From NCBI RefSeq assembly GCF_008107685.1, contig NZ_VIRF01000078.1, positions 388,270 through 452,269 of the forward strand: DNA of 64,000 nt. The letters are read 5' to 3'. The position numbers and the translations under genes are program-made. Positions 25,512 to 33,677 of this stretch are shown in pieces. The notes below the pieces were generated by a model, which was not told where the DNA came from, did no database searches, and saw nothing but the letters and a program-made list of their open reading frames with translations. Numbering within the stretch: the first letter of the stretch is position 1; each line of letters begins with the position of its first letter. This stretch comes from Novosphingobium sp. BW1 (lineage in GTDB: Bacteria; Pseudomonadota; Alphaproteobacteria; Sphingomonadales; Sphingomonadaceae).

Positions 25512-26185
25512 TGCATCCGTTCCACCTGCCCGACTGGGCCGTCGCGCGCGGACAAGGCTTCAACCGCTTCGACGCGCTCGAACCGGGCGCGACCGCGCTT
25601 GTCGTGATCGACATGCAGAGCGCTTTCGTGGGCGAAGGCGAAGTTTTCGGAAAGGCGAGTTCGCGCGCCACGATCCCTACGATAAACGCGCTGTGCTCCG
25701 CCTTCCGAACCCTCGGCGCGCCGGTGATCTGGACGCGCCAGACCGTCAGCGAGCGCGCACCGCTGGCCATGCCCAGCTGGCAATACGATCTCACCGATCC
25801 CGAGGTCGTCCGTGCGATCAACGCCCTGCGGCCCGGAAGTCCGTCCCACGCACTGCATCCTGCGATGGACTTTCATGAGGGCGACGCCCTTCTCGACAAG
25901 TATCGCTATGGGGCCTTCTCGTGCCCCGATGGCGCGCTTGCCCGGGCACTGGCGCGGCGCGGGATCGAGATGGTGGTGCTGGTCGGTACGCTCACCAATG
26001 TCTGCGTGGATTCAACCGCACGCGAAGCCAACATGCGCGGCTACAAGGTGCTGGTTGTCGCCGATGCCTGCTCGGCCGTCACAGATGCCGAGCAGGACGC
26101 CGCGCTCCTCAACCTTCGGCTCAACTTCACCGACGTGAAGCCCTGGGCGCAGGTCCTGCAAATGACGAAGGGCGCCGCTCCTTGA
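25511..26185 (+). CDS. Cysteine hydrolase, isochorismatase superfamily (second copy)
   Basis: 224-residue amidohydrolase with catalytic Asp in TALVVIDMQSAF, Lys in LDKYRYGAF and nucleophile Cys in VGTLTNVCVDSTARE. This is the canonical N-V-C-V-D/E-S-T sequence of nicotinamidase- and N-carbamoylsarcosine-type enzymes. The ATG overlaps the SDR stop (TGATG). It is not a close duplicate of the copy at 21710, so the island has two different hydrolases of the superfamily, probably for successive amide or carbamate steps. The gene ends in a shared convergent terminator. Confidence 0.88.
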   Translation: MHPFHLPDWAVARGQGFNRFDALEPGATALVVIDMQSAFVGEGEVFGKASSRATIPTINALCSAFRTLGAPVIWTRQTVSERAPLAMPSWQYDLTDPEVVRAINALRPGSPSHALHPAMDFHEGDALLDKYRYGAFSCPDGALARALARRGIEMVVLVGTLTNVCVDSTAREANMRGYKVLVVADACSAVTDAEQDAALLNLRLNFTDVKPWAQVLQMTKGAAP

Positions 26186-26199
26186 GGAACAGCGCCCTT
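26168..26199. terminator. Bidirectional terminator between convergent genes
   Basis: AAGGGCGC (26168-26175) pairs with GCGCCCTT (26192-26199). An inner TCC/GGA closes around TTGA. The structure overlaps the last codons of the hydrolase and precedes the stop of the convergent TauD-like gene at 26226. Confidence 0.5.
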
Positions 26200-26225
26200 G
26201 CAGTTGGGACCTCTCTACCCCGCGT

Positions 26226-27320
26226 TCACTCGATGACGCGCGGGACGGACATGCCATAGATGTCGAAGTGGGCTTCGGGATGCTCGGACGCGGCATCGCG
26301 GGGAGCCGAGCGGACCTGGACAACTCCGTTCTTGCCGAACCCGTCGACCACTGGTCGCCCGGCATCGCGGCTTAGCCAAAGGCGCAGCAAGTGACGGCGG
26401 CGCTGGGGTTCGGGATAGTCCCAAAAGGTCGTGCGCGCATGAAGCGCCGCGTAGTTCGAGAGCCACTGGATGTCGCCGGGGCGGAAATCCATCTCGATCG
26501 CCATGCCCTCCTCGTAGGTGATCGTGTCGAAGAGTTCGAGCACCTCGATCTGCTCGGGCGTTAACCGGGGCACGCCCTCATACTCCTGCGCGGTCAGGAT
26601 GTAGAGCGAGCCCGCGTACATCGAAAACACGCCGTCGACCAGGCTGACGATGGGCGAGGTGTATGTGTCGGCAGGCGCGCTGTGGTCCTGCTTGCGCCAG
26701 TCCCAGTGGAAGGGCTCGAGCAGAAGCGGAGCCAGATCGGGACGGCGCTTCAGGATCTCGTTGTAGATCTGCGCGCCCGAAACGAGGCACGAGGCGCCCC
26801 CTTCCTTGGCCGGGCGCAGGCACATTAGCGAAACGATGTCCGAGCTGTCCGAGTGATAGACCAGCTTGTCGCGCACCTTGGCTGACAAGGCGGTCGGATC
26901 GTCCATGGTCTTGTCCGAGGTCGCATAGACATGGTCGATGAGGTCGCCCATCTCGTTCTGGCGGATCGGATCGCCCATGTGCAGGCCGAGAATATAATAG
27001 ATCGCCGCGGAAAAAGCATCCGAATAGAGATAGGTGCGAAGACCGCGCACGAGCACGAAACCGCGCCCGTAGTCAACGTCCGCGCCCCATTCGTTCACCG
27101 CATCAGCACAGGCGACGAGCGGGTAGTCCGAGGCCTGCACGGTCCGCAAGTCCGGGTTTTCATCCAGGAAACGCTTGCCCAGTTGCTCCAGCTCGAGGAT
27201 CTGCGCATCGGAAAGAAGGTAGATCCACTCCCCCGACTTCACCAGTTCATCGCCGCGCCAGGCAGCCGCGGTGGTAACCGGAGGAATTGCCTCCATCGAC
27301 GCGGACGGATTGGTGGCCAT
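26226..27320 (-). CDS. TauD/TfdA-family oxygenase, long form
   Basis: 364-residue Fe(II)/2-oxoglutarate-type oxygenase, longer than taurine dioxygenase (about 280). The iron-site motif VYHSDSSDIV has His156 and Asp158. The distal His is in AALHARTTFWDYP, and the conserved Arg in RRHLLRLWLSRD. The ATG at 27320 follows AAGGAGCAAGGATCAGCGC; the upstream extension is discarded. Proteins of this form are usually annotated only as TauD/TfdA family and none with a firm substrate comes to mind. It lies alone between convergent SDR/hydrolase genes and the molybdenum hydroxylase operon on its own strand. Confidence 0.87.
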   Translation of the reverse strand: MATNPSASMEAIPPVTTAAAWRGDELVKSGEWIYLLSDAQILELEQLGKRFLDENPDLRTVQASDYPLVACADAVNEWGADVDYGRGFVLVRGLRTYLYSDAFSAAIYYILGLHMGDPIRQNEMGDLIDHVYATSDKTMDDPTALSAKVRDKLVYHSDSSDIVSLMCLRPAKEGGASCLVSGAQIYNEILKRRPDLAPLLLEPFHWDWRKQDHSAPADTYTSPIVSLVDGVFSMYAGSLYILTAQEYEGVPRLTPEQIEVLELFDTITYEEGMAIEMDFRPGDIQWLSNYAALHARTTFWDYPEPQRRRHLLRLWLSRDAGRPVVDGFGKNGVVQVRSAPRDAASEHPEAHFDIYGMSVPRVIE

Positions 27321-27490
27321 GCGCTGATCCTTGCTCCTTGAACATGCAGTCTGTGTTTCGCGCAAACTAGCCGCACACCGAAGCAAAGACTTGTCGCGCG
27401 ATGTTCAAAAAGTTGGGAAAGCCTTGAACTGGCGACCTCACCTCGCTCAGCCAATGCAGCTTGAGCAAGATGAGGTAGACGGTACGGGGA

Positions 27491-27513
27491 GCCCGAGGGC
27501 AATTCCCTCGGGC
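27491..27513 (-). terminator. Hairpin terminator after the molybdenum hydroxylase operon
   Basis: GCCCGAGGG (27491-27499) pairs perfectly with CCCTCGGGC (27505-27513) around a 5-base loop, 20 bases after the large-subunit stop. There is no T-run on the minus strand, so termination is likely but not certain. Confidence 0.5.
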
Positions 27514-27532
27514 CCATTTCCATATTTCTGCC

Positions 27533-29809
27533 TTACGCCTCGAAGCTTTCCTTGGAGAGCGGCATCACGCGCACGCGCTTACCAGTCAGGACCGAAACCG
27601 CGTTGGCGACCGCGGGCGGAATCGCGGGTAGAGGCGGCTCACCGATACCGCCCATCTCCGCTCCGCTTTCCACGATCTTCACGTGGACCTTGGCCATCTG
27701 TTCGGGACGCAGGATCTGGTAGACATCGAAGTTGCGCGCAACCGGCATCCCGGCCTCGTACTCGGCGCCTTCGACAAGAACCTGCGAAAGGCCCAGCGCC
27801 ACGGCCGAATTGACCTGCGCCTCGACAATCGCCGGGTTGACAATGCTACCCGGATCAATGGCCTCCCATACATCGTGGACCACGACCTGCCCGTCCTGGA
27901 TCGAAACTTCGGCAACCGCCGCCGCTTCCGATCCGAAAGGCGAGGCCATCGCGATACCGCGCGCCCGGCGCGTGCCGTCCGCTGCCGTAAAAGGCCCACG
28001 CTTCCAGCCGCCCGAAAGCTCGACCGCCGCGTTGAGGAGCGTCGTCAGGCGTTCGTTGCCTTCCAGCAGTTTCAGGCGCAGCGCATAGGGGTCCTTGCCG
28101 CCAGCGTCGGCCATCTCGTCCAGGAAGCTCTCGTAGAAGAAGTCGTTCATCGAGTTGCCGACCGAGCGCCAGTAGGCCAGCGTGATCGGGTTCTTGACGT
28201 AAAGCTGAGCGATGCGGCGGTTGGGGATTGCATAGGACTTGGCGGTGATGCCCTCGAGCGCGGAGTCGTCGAGCTTTTCGCCGCGCTTGTTGGCAATGCC
28301 CTCACCCGGGCCCTCGCACACGCTGACAACATCCAGACCGACCGGCCAGCCTTCCGCATCGAGCGCACCCTTGAACTTGACGACGGCCATCGGGCGCATC
28401 GGATCGCGCAGGAATTCCTCCTCGCGGCTCCAGATCAGCTTGACCGGACGCCCCGTTGCCTTGGCGAGCGCGATGGCATGCGGATAGGGATTGCCCCAGG
28501 TGTACTGGAAGTGGCGGCCGAAGAAGCCGCCGAGCAAGGGACTGTGAATGTTGATCTTCTCGGGCGCCAGGCCGGTCTTGGCGGCAATTGCGGCCTGGAA
28601 GATCTCGGGTCCCTGGTTGGGCATCCACAGGTCCAGGCTGCCGTCGTCGTTGAAGCGCGCGAGCGTCGAGGGCGGCTCCAGCTGGGCGTGGTGAAGATAC
28701 TGGCTGGTAAACTCACCTTCCACAACCTTGGCCGCCGAGGCAAAGGCCGCCGCACTGTCGCCAGCGCTCTCGGCTTCCTCGCCCCGCCCGGTCTGGCTGG
28801 AGAGGTGCTTCGTGAAGGCCTCGGTTGCGAAGTCGGCGGGCATGTAGCGCACGTCCGCGCTCTCGCCCGGGTCCTGCCAGTCTACATCGAGTGCGTCGGC
28901 GGCCTGGCGTGCGTGCCACCAGTACGGGGCGATCACAGCGACCGCGCCATCGAGCGTGTGCACCGAGTGGACGCCCGGCATCGCCTTCACCGCGGCCTCA
29001 TTGCGGATCGCTCCGGGCTGGAGGCCGAGGCGCGGCGCGTGCTGGACGGCGGCCTGGAGCATGTTCTCGACCTGACTGTCGATGGCGTACATCGCCTGGC
29101 CGGTCGATTTGGCGTGCATGTCGATGCGCGCGACGGGTTTGCCTATCCAGCGGAATTCCTTGGGATCCTTCAGCGAAACCCGGCCTGCTTCGGGCACCCC
29201 CATGTCAAGCGCGCCTTCAGCCAGTTCGCCATAGCTGAGCGAACGGCCCGAGGCGGCGTGGATTACCTTGCCCGGCTCGGTGGTCAGCGTGTCGGAGCCG
29301 ACGCCGAGGCGCTGCGCGGCCGCACTGACAAGCATCGCGCGCGCCGAAGCGCCCAGGCGGCGCATCGTGTCATAGCTGGTGCGCACCGACATCGAGCCGC
29401 CGGTGATCCGCATGGTTCCGCCGAACATGATCTGGAACACCTTGCCTGCAGGGGCCGCCTCAACATCGAAGACGGCAGGGTCCATGTCGAGTTCTTCGCC
29501 CACGATCTGCGCCATCGCAGTGAAAACACCCTGCCCGCCTTCCATGAAGGGGCTGAGGAAGCGCACGGTGTTATCTGGGCGGATTTCCAGGAATGCGGGC
29601 ACGTCAAGCGCCTTTGGCGCGGGCGCTGCGGGCCCCTGCGCGCGGGCCGGACCGACGGGGATGCCGAAGCCCAGAACCAGCGCGCCGGTGGCCGCACCTG
29701 CGCTACCCAGAAGGAAGCGGCGGCGCGAGAGGTTTACAGGCTGCGCGGGCGCGGCGAAACGGTCATCGCCGCTACCGTTTGCGGCATCATCGAGAAAGAT
29801 CCGGGCCAT
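27533..29809 (-). CDS. Molybdenum hydroxylase large subunit (xanthine dehydrogenase family, IorB-like)
   Basis: 758-residue molybdopterin-cytosine-dinucleotide-type subunit of the isoquinoline 1-oxidoreductase/aldehyde dehydrogenase group. A Tat signal (LSRRRFLLGSAGAA) near residues 27-40 predicts export to the periplasm as a folded enzyme. Mo-binding stretches include LEPPSTLARF, GGFFGRHFQ and the catalytic Glu in GGIGEPPLPA close to the C-terminus. These enzymes hydroxylate carbon next to ring nitrogen, or oxidise aldehydes, with water-derived oxygen. The gene overlaps the small-subunit stop by one base. No third (FAD) subunit or cytochrome c follows, so the electron acceptor is encoded elsewhere. 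Confidence 0.9.
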   Translation of the reverse strand: MARIFLDDAANGSGDDRFAAPAQPVNLSRRRFLLGSAGAATGALVLGFGIPVGPARAQGPAAPAPKALDVPAFLEIRPDNTVRFLSPFMEGGQGVFTAMAQIVGEELDMDPAVFDVEAAPAGKVFQIMFGGTMRITGGSMSVRTSYDTMRRLGASARAMLVSAAAQRLGVGSDTLTTEPGKVIHAASGRSLSYGELAEGALDMGVPEAGRVSLKDPKEFRWIGKPVARIDMHAKSTGQAMYAIDSQVENMLQAAVQHAPRLGLQPGAIRNEAAVKAMPGVHSVHTLDGAVAVIAPYWWHARQAADALDVDWQDPGESADVRYMPADFATEAFTKHLSSQTGRGEEAESAGDSAAAFASAAKVVEGEFTSQYLHHAQLEPPSTLARFNDDGSLDLWMPNQGPEIFQAAIAAKTGLAPEKINIHSPLLGGFFGRHFQYTWGNPYPHAIALAKATGRPVKLIWSREEEFLRDPMRPMAVVKFKGALDAEGWPVGLDVVSVCEGPGEGIANKRGEKLDDSALEGITAKSYAIPNRRIAQLYVKNPITLAYWRSVGNSMNDFFYESFLDEMADAGGKDPYALRLKLLEGNERLTTLLNAAVELSGGWKRGPFTAADGTRRARGIAMASPFGSEAAAVAEVSIQDGQVVVHDVWEAIDPGSIVNPAIVEAQVNSAVALGLSQVLVEGAEYEAGMPVARNFDVYQILRPEQMAKVHVKIVESGAEMGGIGEPPLPAIPPAVANAVSVLTGKRVRVMPLSKESFEA

Positions 29810-30264
29810 CAGGCGTTCTCCTGTCCGGCAAGGTCACTCAGCGCGGCGTGAATGGCGTTGTAGGTGCCGCAGCGGCACAGGTTCTGCATCGAGGCGCGCA
29901 CATCCTCTGCGCTTGGCGCCGCGTTTTCCTTGAGCAGCGAGACCGCCGCCATGACCTGGCCCGACTGGCAGTAGCCGCACTGGGGGACTTGGTGCTTGAC
30001 CCAGGCCGCGACGACCTTCTGGCCCACCGCGTCCTCTTCCATCGCCTCGATGGTGGAGACCTTGCTGCCTTCAAGGCTGCCGACCGGCGTCACGCACGAA
30101 CGGGTGACCACGCCATCGACCAGCACCGAACAGGCACCGCACTGGGCGATACCGCAGCCGTACTTGGTGCCGGTCATGCCCAGCACGTCGCGAAGTGCCC
30201 ACAGCAGCGGCATTTCGGGCTCAGCGTCGAGCTCGCGCATCTCGCCGTTAATCTCAAGCTTCAT
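29809..30264 (-). CDS. Molybdenum hydroxylase [2Fe-2S] small subunit (IorA-like)
   Basis: 151-residue electron-transfer subunit. An N-terminal ferredoxin domain has CGIAQCGACSVLVDG and a fourth Cys in TRSCVTPVG. The C-terminal all-helical [2Fe-2S] domain has QCGYCQSGQVM and NLCRCGTYNAI. The start at 30264 (MKLEINGEMREL) is the usual N-terminus; the longer frame is discarded. It is first in the operon with the Mo subunit (TGATG junction). It has no signal of its own and would be carried out with the Tat-bearing large subunit. Two TACGCAATC repeats lie upstream at 30351 and 30390. Confidence 0.92.
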   Translation of the reverse strand: MKLEINGEMRELDAEPEMPLLWALRDVLGMTGTKYGCGIAQCGACSVLVDGVVTRSCVTPVGSLEGSKVSTIEAMEEDAVGQKVVAAWVKHQVPQCGYCQSGQVMAAVSLLKENAAPSAEDVRASMQNLCRCGTYNAIHAALSDLAGQENA

Positions 30265-30451
30265 GGTCTTTCCCTTGATAATTTTGTCGGCTTCGTCGCC
30301 GTCCATCGCAGCGGAGGCGCGCACATGTCGTCCAACCCGGCCAAAAGGAATACGCAATCGTTTTGCACGAGACAACGCCCGAACGCAGGTACGCAATCCC
30401 TGGGCCTCTAGACAGTCCCCTGCCCCCGATCAATTTCCTTTCGAGCCCCTG

Positions 30452-30495
30452 AAAAAATGGCTCCCTCCCGGGGTATGAGACCACGGGAGAGAGCC
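30452..30495 (-). terminator. Rho-independent terminator of the second TonB receptor gene
   Basis: Read on the minus strand, a 12-bp stem (30484-30495 with 30459-30470, one G-T pair) is followed by ATTTTTTCAGG. It lies 26 bases after the receptor stop at 30521. Confidence 0.85.
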
Positions 30496-30520
30496 GTTCA
30501 GGTCGTCAGAGACGGTATCC

Positions 30521-33217
30521 TCAGAACTTTTGCCCCCAGCGCAGGCCGAAGAACTGCGGCTTGATTGCGAAGGTGCGCGACGAGCCCGAGCAGAAGGTAA
30601 TCGAACAGAAAGTGTTCCTGGTCAGCTGCCCGCGCTTGTCAAAGGCGTTCTGGATGAACAGGTCGAGCGTCCAGCCATCGCGCTTCAGGCCCGCCGAGAA
30701 GTCGAACGAGACGAAGCCGGGCGTATTGCCGAGCAGCGCATTGTTCGCAACGTTGAGGTCCTGCGTGGCGCCGGTCTGGTAATTGGCCGAGCCCATCAGG
30801 TAGGCGTTCATTCCCCCCATATAGGTATCGTACCGTACCGAGGTTGTGCCCTTGAAGCGGGGCTGGCGCGGCAGACGCGTGCCGTCCGCAGCCGCCACCT
30901 GCGGCGTGGGCGGGTAGGAATCGGGCACATAGGCTCCCGCCGTACAGCTGGAGAGTTGCGAGATCGACATCGCCACCGGATCGAGCGCGAAGTTGCAGAA
31001 GTTGCCCTTCAGCTTGGCATCGTTGAACGCGCCCGAGGACGAGATCGTAACGTCGCCCAGCTTCAGGTCGGCATCGTATTCAATACCCTTCACTTCGGCC
31101 TTGCCGGCATTGCCCGTCATACCAGCGCCCTGCGTGCCCGAAACGACGACGCTGTACTGTATGTTGTCCCAGGTCTCGTAATAGGCGGCCATGTTGAAGC
31201 GGAAGATGTTGCCCCAGGTCGTCTTGAAGCCGATCTCGTAGTTGGAGAGCGTTTCGGAATCGTAGGGCTGCACAGTCACCAAACCTACCCCGTTCACGCG
31301 CAGTGCACGGTTGTAGCCACCCGGACGAAAGCCGGTGGAGTAGGTGGCGTACACCATCTTGTCCGTATCGATCTGCCAGTCGAGCGCGACCTTGTGGGTC
31401 TCACCCGATTCCTTGTAAGAACCGTTGGCGTTGATGCACGAGAGGCGCTCCATCGGGAACGGCACCGAACAGCCCGCGCCTGCCGCCGAGGCCGCGACGC
31501 CGCTGAAGCCTTCCGACTTGAAACTGGTCCAGAAGAAGCGGATGCCACCTGTGACCTTCAGGGTCGGCGTGATGTCGTAGTGCCCTTCGGCGAAGAGCGC
31601 CTTGTCCTTCCAGTCGTTGTTGCGCTCGGACAGGTAGAAGGCATCGTACTTCACCGCACGCGAGCCCAGGATCATCGTGCCCATCGGATCGCCGTTGGGA
31701 TTGATGACGTCGCTGGTGTCGAAGAACGGTATACCATCATCGCCCCAGGCGATGCCGTACATGCCCGGAACGCCCAGCAGACCACCTGCGACATCGCCGC
31801 CACCAGCTTGGGTGTAGCCCATCATGTCGGCAAGACCATGGGTCGCGTACTGGTCGTTCGTCTGCTCCTTACGCGACTGGTAGAAGCCGCCGAAGGTGAC
31901 GTCGAAGGGCCAGCTCGACGGCGTGGTCACGCGCAGTTCCTGGGTGAACTGCTTGTCGCGCGTCAGGCCCTTATAGTACTGCTGCGGGTTGATGAGCCCG
32001 GTGCAGGCCATGTCCGCGCCCGCCCCCGAACAGCTCGCCGGATCCCAGAACTGCAGGTAGCTTTCGTAGCCGGGACCGAAACTGTCGTAGGTGACGGTGT
32101 AGTAGGTGTAGTCGTTGCGCAGGTTCACCTTGCGGTTGAAGTACCCCGTTGCCGAAACCAGGTCCCAGTCACCAATGTGGCCATGGATCGCAAGCTGCGC
32201 CTGATACCACTTGTCGTTCTGACGGGTGAGGTCGTAGTCGTGGACTTCCAGATCGCCCACGCGCGGATCGTAGCCGAAGTAGCCATAGGCGATCTGGCGC
32301 TGCGCGGTGACTTCGGGGCGGATTTCCCAGCCCGGTGCCGGCTCCCACAGGAGCTGCAGGCGCCCGCCCACTTCGTAAATCGGGTTGTAGTCGTTCTCGG
32401 CGATGTCACCGTTGTCGAGCGTATAGGTCGTCGCAGGGTTGAGATCGCCCAGTTCCAGCGCAAGCGAATCGCCCACGTTGTTGAGACCATTGTTCGCAAC
32501 ATTGTCGATGAAGCCGCCATCGTGGCGATAGTAGCCCATCGCGCGCACGGCGAGCGTGTCGCTCACCGGAATGTTGACGTAGCCCTCGATCTGCTGGCCA
32601 AAGTCACCTGCACCGTATTTGTTGAGCTCGGCGCTGTAACCCCACTCGAACGCGCCGATCTCGGGTTTCTTCGAAATGAAGCGGATCGTACCTGCCAATG
32701 AGCCTGCGCCATAGAGTGTGCCTTGCGGCCCCGAGAGCGCCTCGATGCGCTCGATGTCGTAGACGTGGATGTCGGGAAGGTCGGTGCCCGCGATGGGAAT
32801 GTCATCAAGATAGTACCCGACAGAGGCATAGGCGCCGCCTGCGGGCACGATGCCGCGGAAATACGGGGTCTGACGGCCCGGCCCGAGCCCGGCGATGGTG
32901 ACCGAGGGAAGCAGGTTCGCAAAGTCCGAAAGGCCATTGATCTGGCGCGCCTCCAGCTTTGCCTCGCCAAGCGCCTGGATCGAGATCGGCACCTTCTGGA
33001 CGCTCTCGGAGGTGCGGGTCGCGGTCACGACGATATCGCCGAGCGAAGACTGCGCCTGGGGCGCGGCTTCCGCTGCCGGCGCAGGCACTTCGGGGGCCGC
33101 CGCCGGCACATCGCTCTCGGCGTAAGCCGAGCCGGCCCCCGCCAGCGGCGCAACAATCGCGGTCGTGGAAAGCAGGCACACAGCGTTCCACCGGCGCACA
33201 CGGGTTCGAATACTCAT
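30521..33217 (-). CDS. TonB-dependent outer-membrane receptor
   Basis: 898-residue receptor with an N-terminal signal peptide (MSIRTRVRRWNAVCLLST), a TonB-box-like DIVVTATRTSE and a plug domain (RIEALSGPQGTLYGAGS). The long barrel ends LRWGQKF, with a C-terminal Phe as usual for outer-membrane beta-barrels. Six or more Cys in the barrel loops are unusual for the family. It is divergent from the TPR-sulfotransferase gene, a pairing often seen beside TonB receptors in sphingomonads. Its 5' region holds a run of ten C (33287-33296). It probably serves uptake for the molybdenum hydroxylase or amine pathway; the ligand is unknown. Confidence 0.92.
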   Translation of the reverse strand: MSIRTRVRRWNAVCLLSTTAIVAPLAGAGSAYAESDVPAAAPEVPAPAAEAAPQAQSSLGDIVVTATRTSESVQKVPISIQALGEAKLEARQINGLSDFANLLPSVTIAGLGPGRQTPYFRGIVPAGGAYASVGYYLDDIPIAGTDLPDIHVYDIERIEALSGPQGTLYGAGSLAGTIRFISKKPEIGAFEWGYSAELNKYGAGDFGQQIEGYVNIPVSDTLAVRAMGYYRHDGGFIDNVANNGLNNVGDSLALELGDLNPATTYTLDNGDIAENDYNPIYEVGGRLQLLWEPAPGWEIRPEVTAQRQIAYGYFGYDPRVGDLEVHDYDLTRQNDKWYQAQLAIHGHIGDWDLVSATGYFNRKVNLRNDYTYYTVTYDSFGPGYESYLQFWDPASCSGAGADMACTGLINPQQYYKGLTRDKQFTQELRVTTPSSWPFDVTFGGFYQSRKEQTNDQYATHGLADMMGYTQAGGGDVAGGLLGVPGMYGIAWGDDGIPFFDTSDVINPNGDPMGTMILGSRAVKYDAFYLSERNNDWKDKALFAEGHYDITPTLKVTGGIRFFWTSFKSEGFSGVAASAAGAGCSVPFPMERLSCINANGSYKESGETHKVALDWQIDTDKMVYATYSTGFRPGGYNRALRVNGVGLVTVQPYDSETLSNYEIGFKTTWGNIFRFNMAAYYETWDNIQYSVVVSGTQGAGMTGNAGKAEVKGIEYDADLKLGDVTISSSGAFNDAKLKGNFCNFALDPVAMSISQLSSCTAGAYVPDSYPPTPQVAAADGTRLPRQPRFKGTTSVRYDTYMGGMNAYLMGSANYQTGATQDLNVANNALLGNTPGFVSFDFSAGLKRDGWTLDLFIQNAFDKRGQLTRNTFCSITFCSGSSRTFAIKPQFFGLRWGQKF

Positions 33218-33677
33218 ACTGTTGGAGTCCCCCTATTTCCCTGAAATTCGTGCGTCTCCTCCCCCAAGAAGACTGCCCGCTTGGCGCCCCCCCCCCATTT
33301 TCACGAATAGTGTGCCCGCGACCTTTTGGCGGCCCTTGCAGACGCACGCCTCCTGCCCCGAGGTCACCCCCGGGTTCGCAGGTACAACTTGGACCTGCAA
33401 AGAACTCGTATTGAAAATTCGTCCGGACGCGTTCGCTCTTGCACAAACTTGAACGCCTGTCCTAGATTGAGTAAACCGACACGACCCGATCCTGTCAAGC
33501 GCCTATCGGCACGAATTTTGGAGCTTTATTTCGTGCTTGCCCAAGCCCGGGAAATGATGATCCTGAAGATGTGCATGTGCACACCTGAAAATGTTCGCAG
33601 CGCGTAACTTCACCCCCGCCGCGACGCCTTTGGAAATCAGGCCTGCCTCTTGCAGAAAGGACATAGACCGCCAGACC
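33218..33677. other. Divergent intergenic region, 460 bases
   Basis: No gene is seen. It must carry promoters for the leftward receptor and rightward sulfotransferase. Visible features are a homopolymer of ten C at 33287-33296 in the receptor leader and GTGCATGTGCAC at 33571-33582, which resembles motifs upstream of the MFS gene at 36663. An in-frame ATG at 33591 is a less likely sulfotransferase start. Confidence 0.5.

Noticed and set aside
33591..33677. Earlier in-frame ATG for the TPR-sulfotransferase
   Set aside because: The 29 extra residues show no family similarity and no ribosome site stands before 33591; kept only as an alternative.
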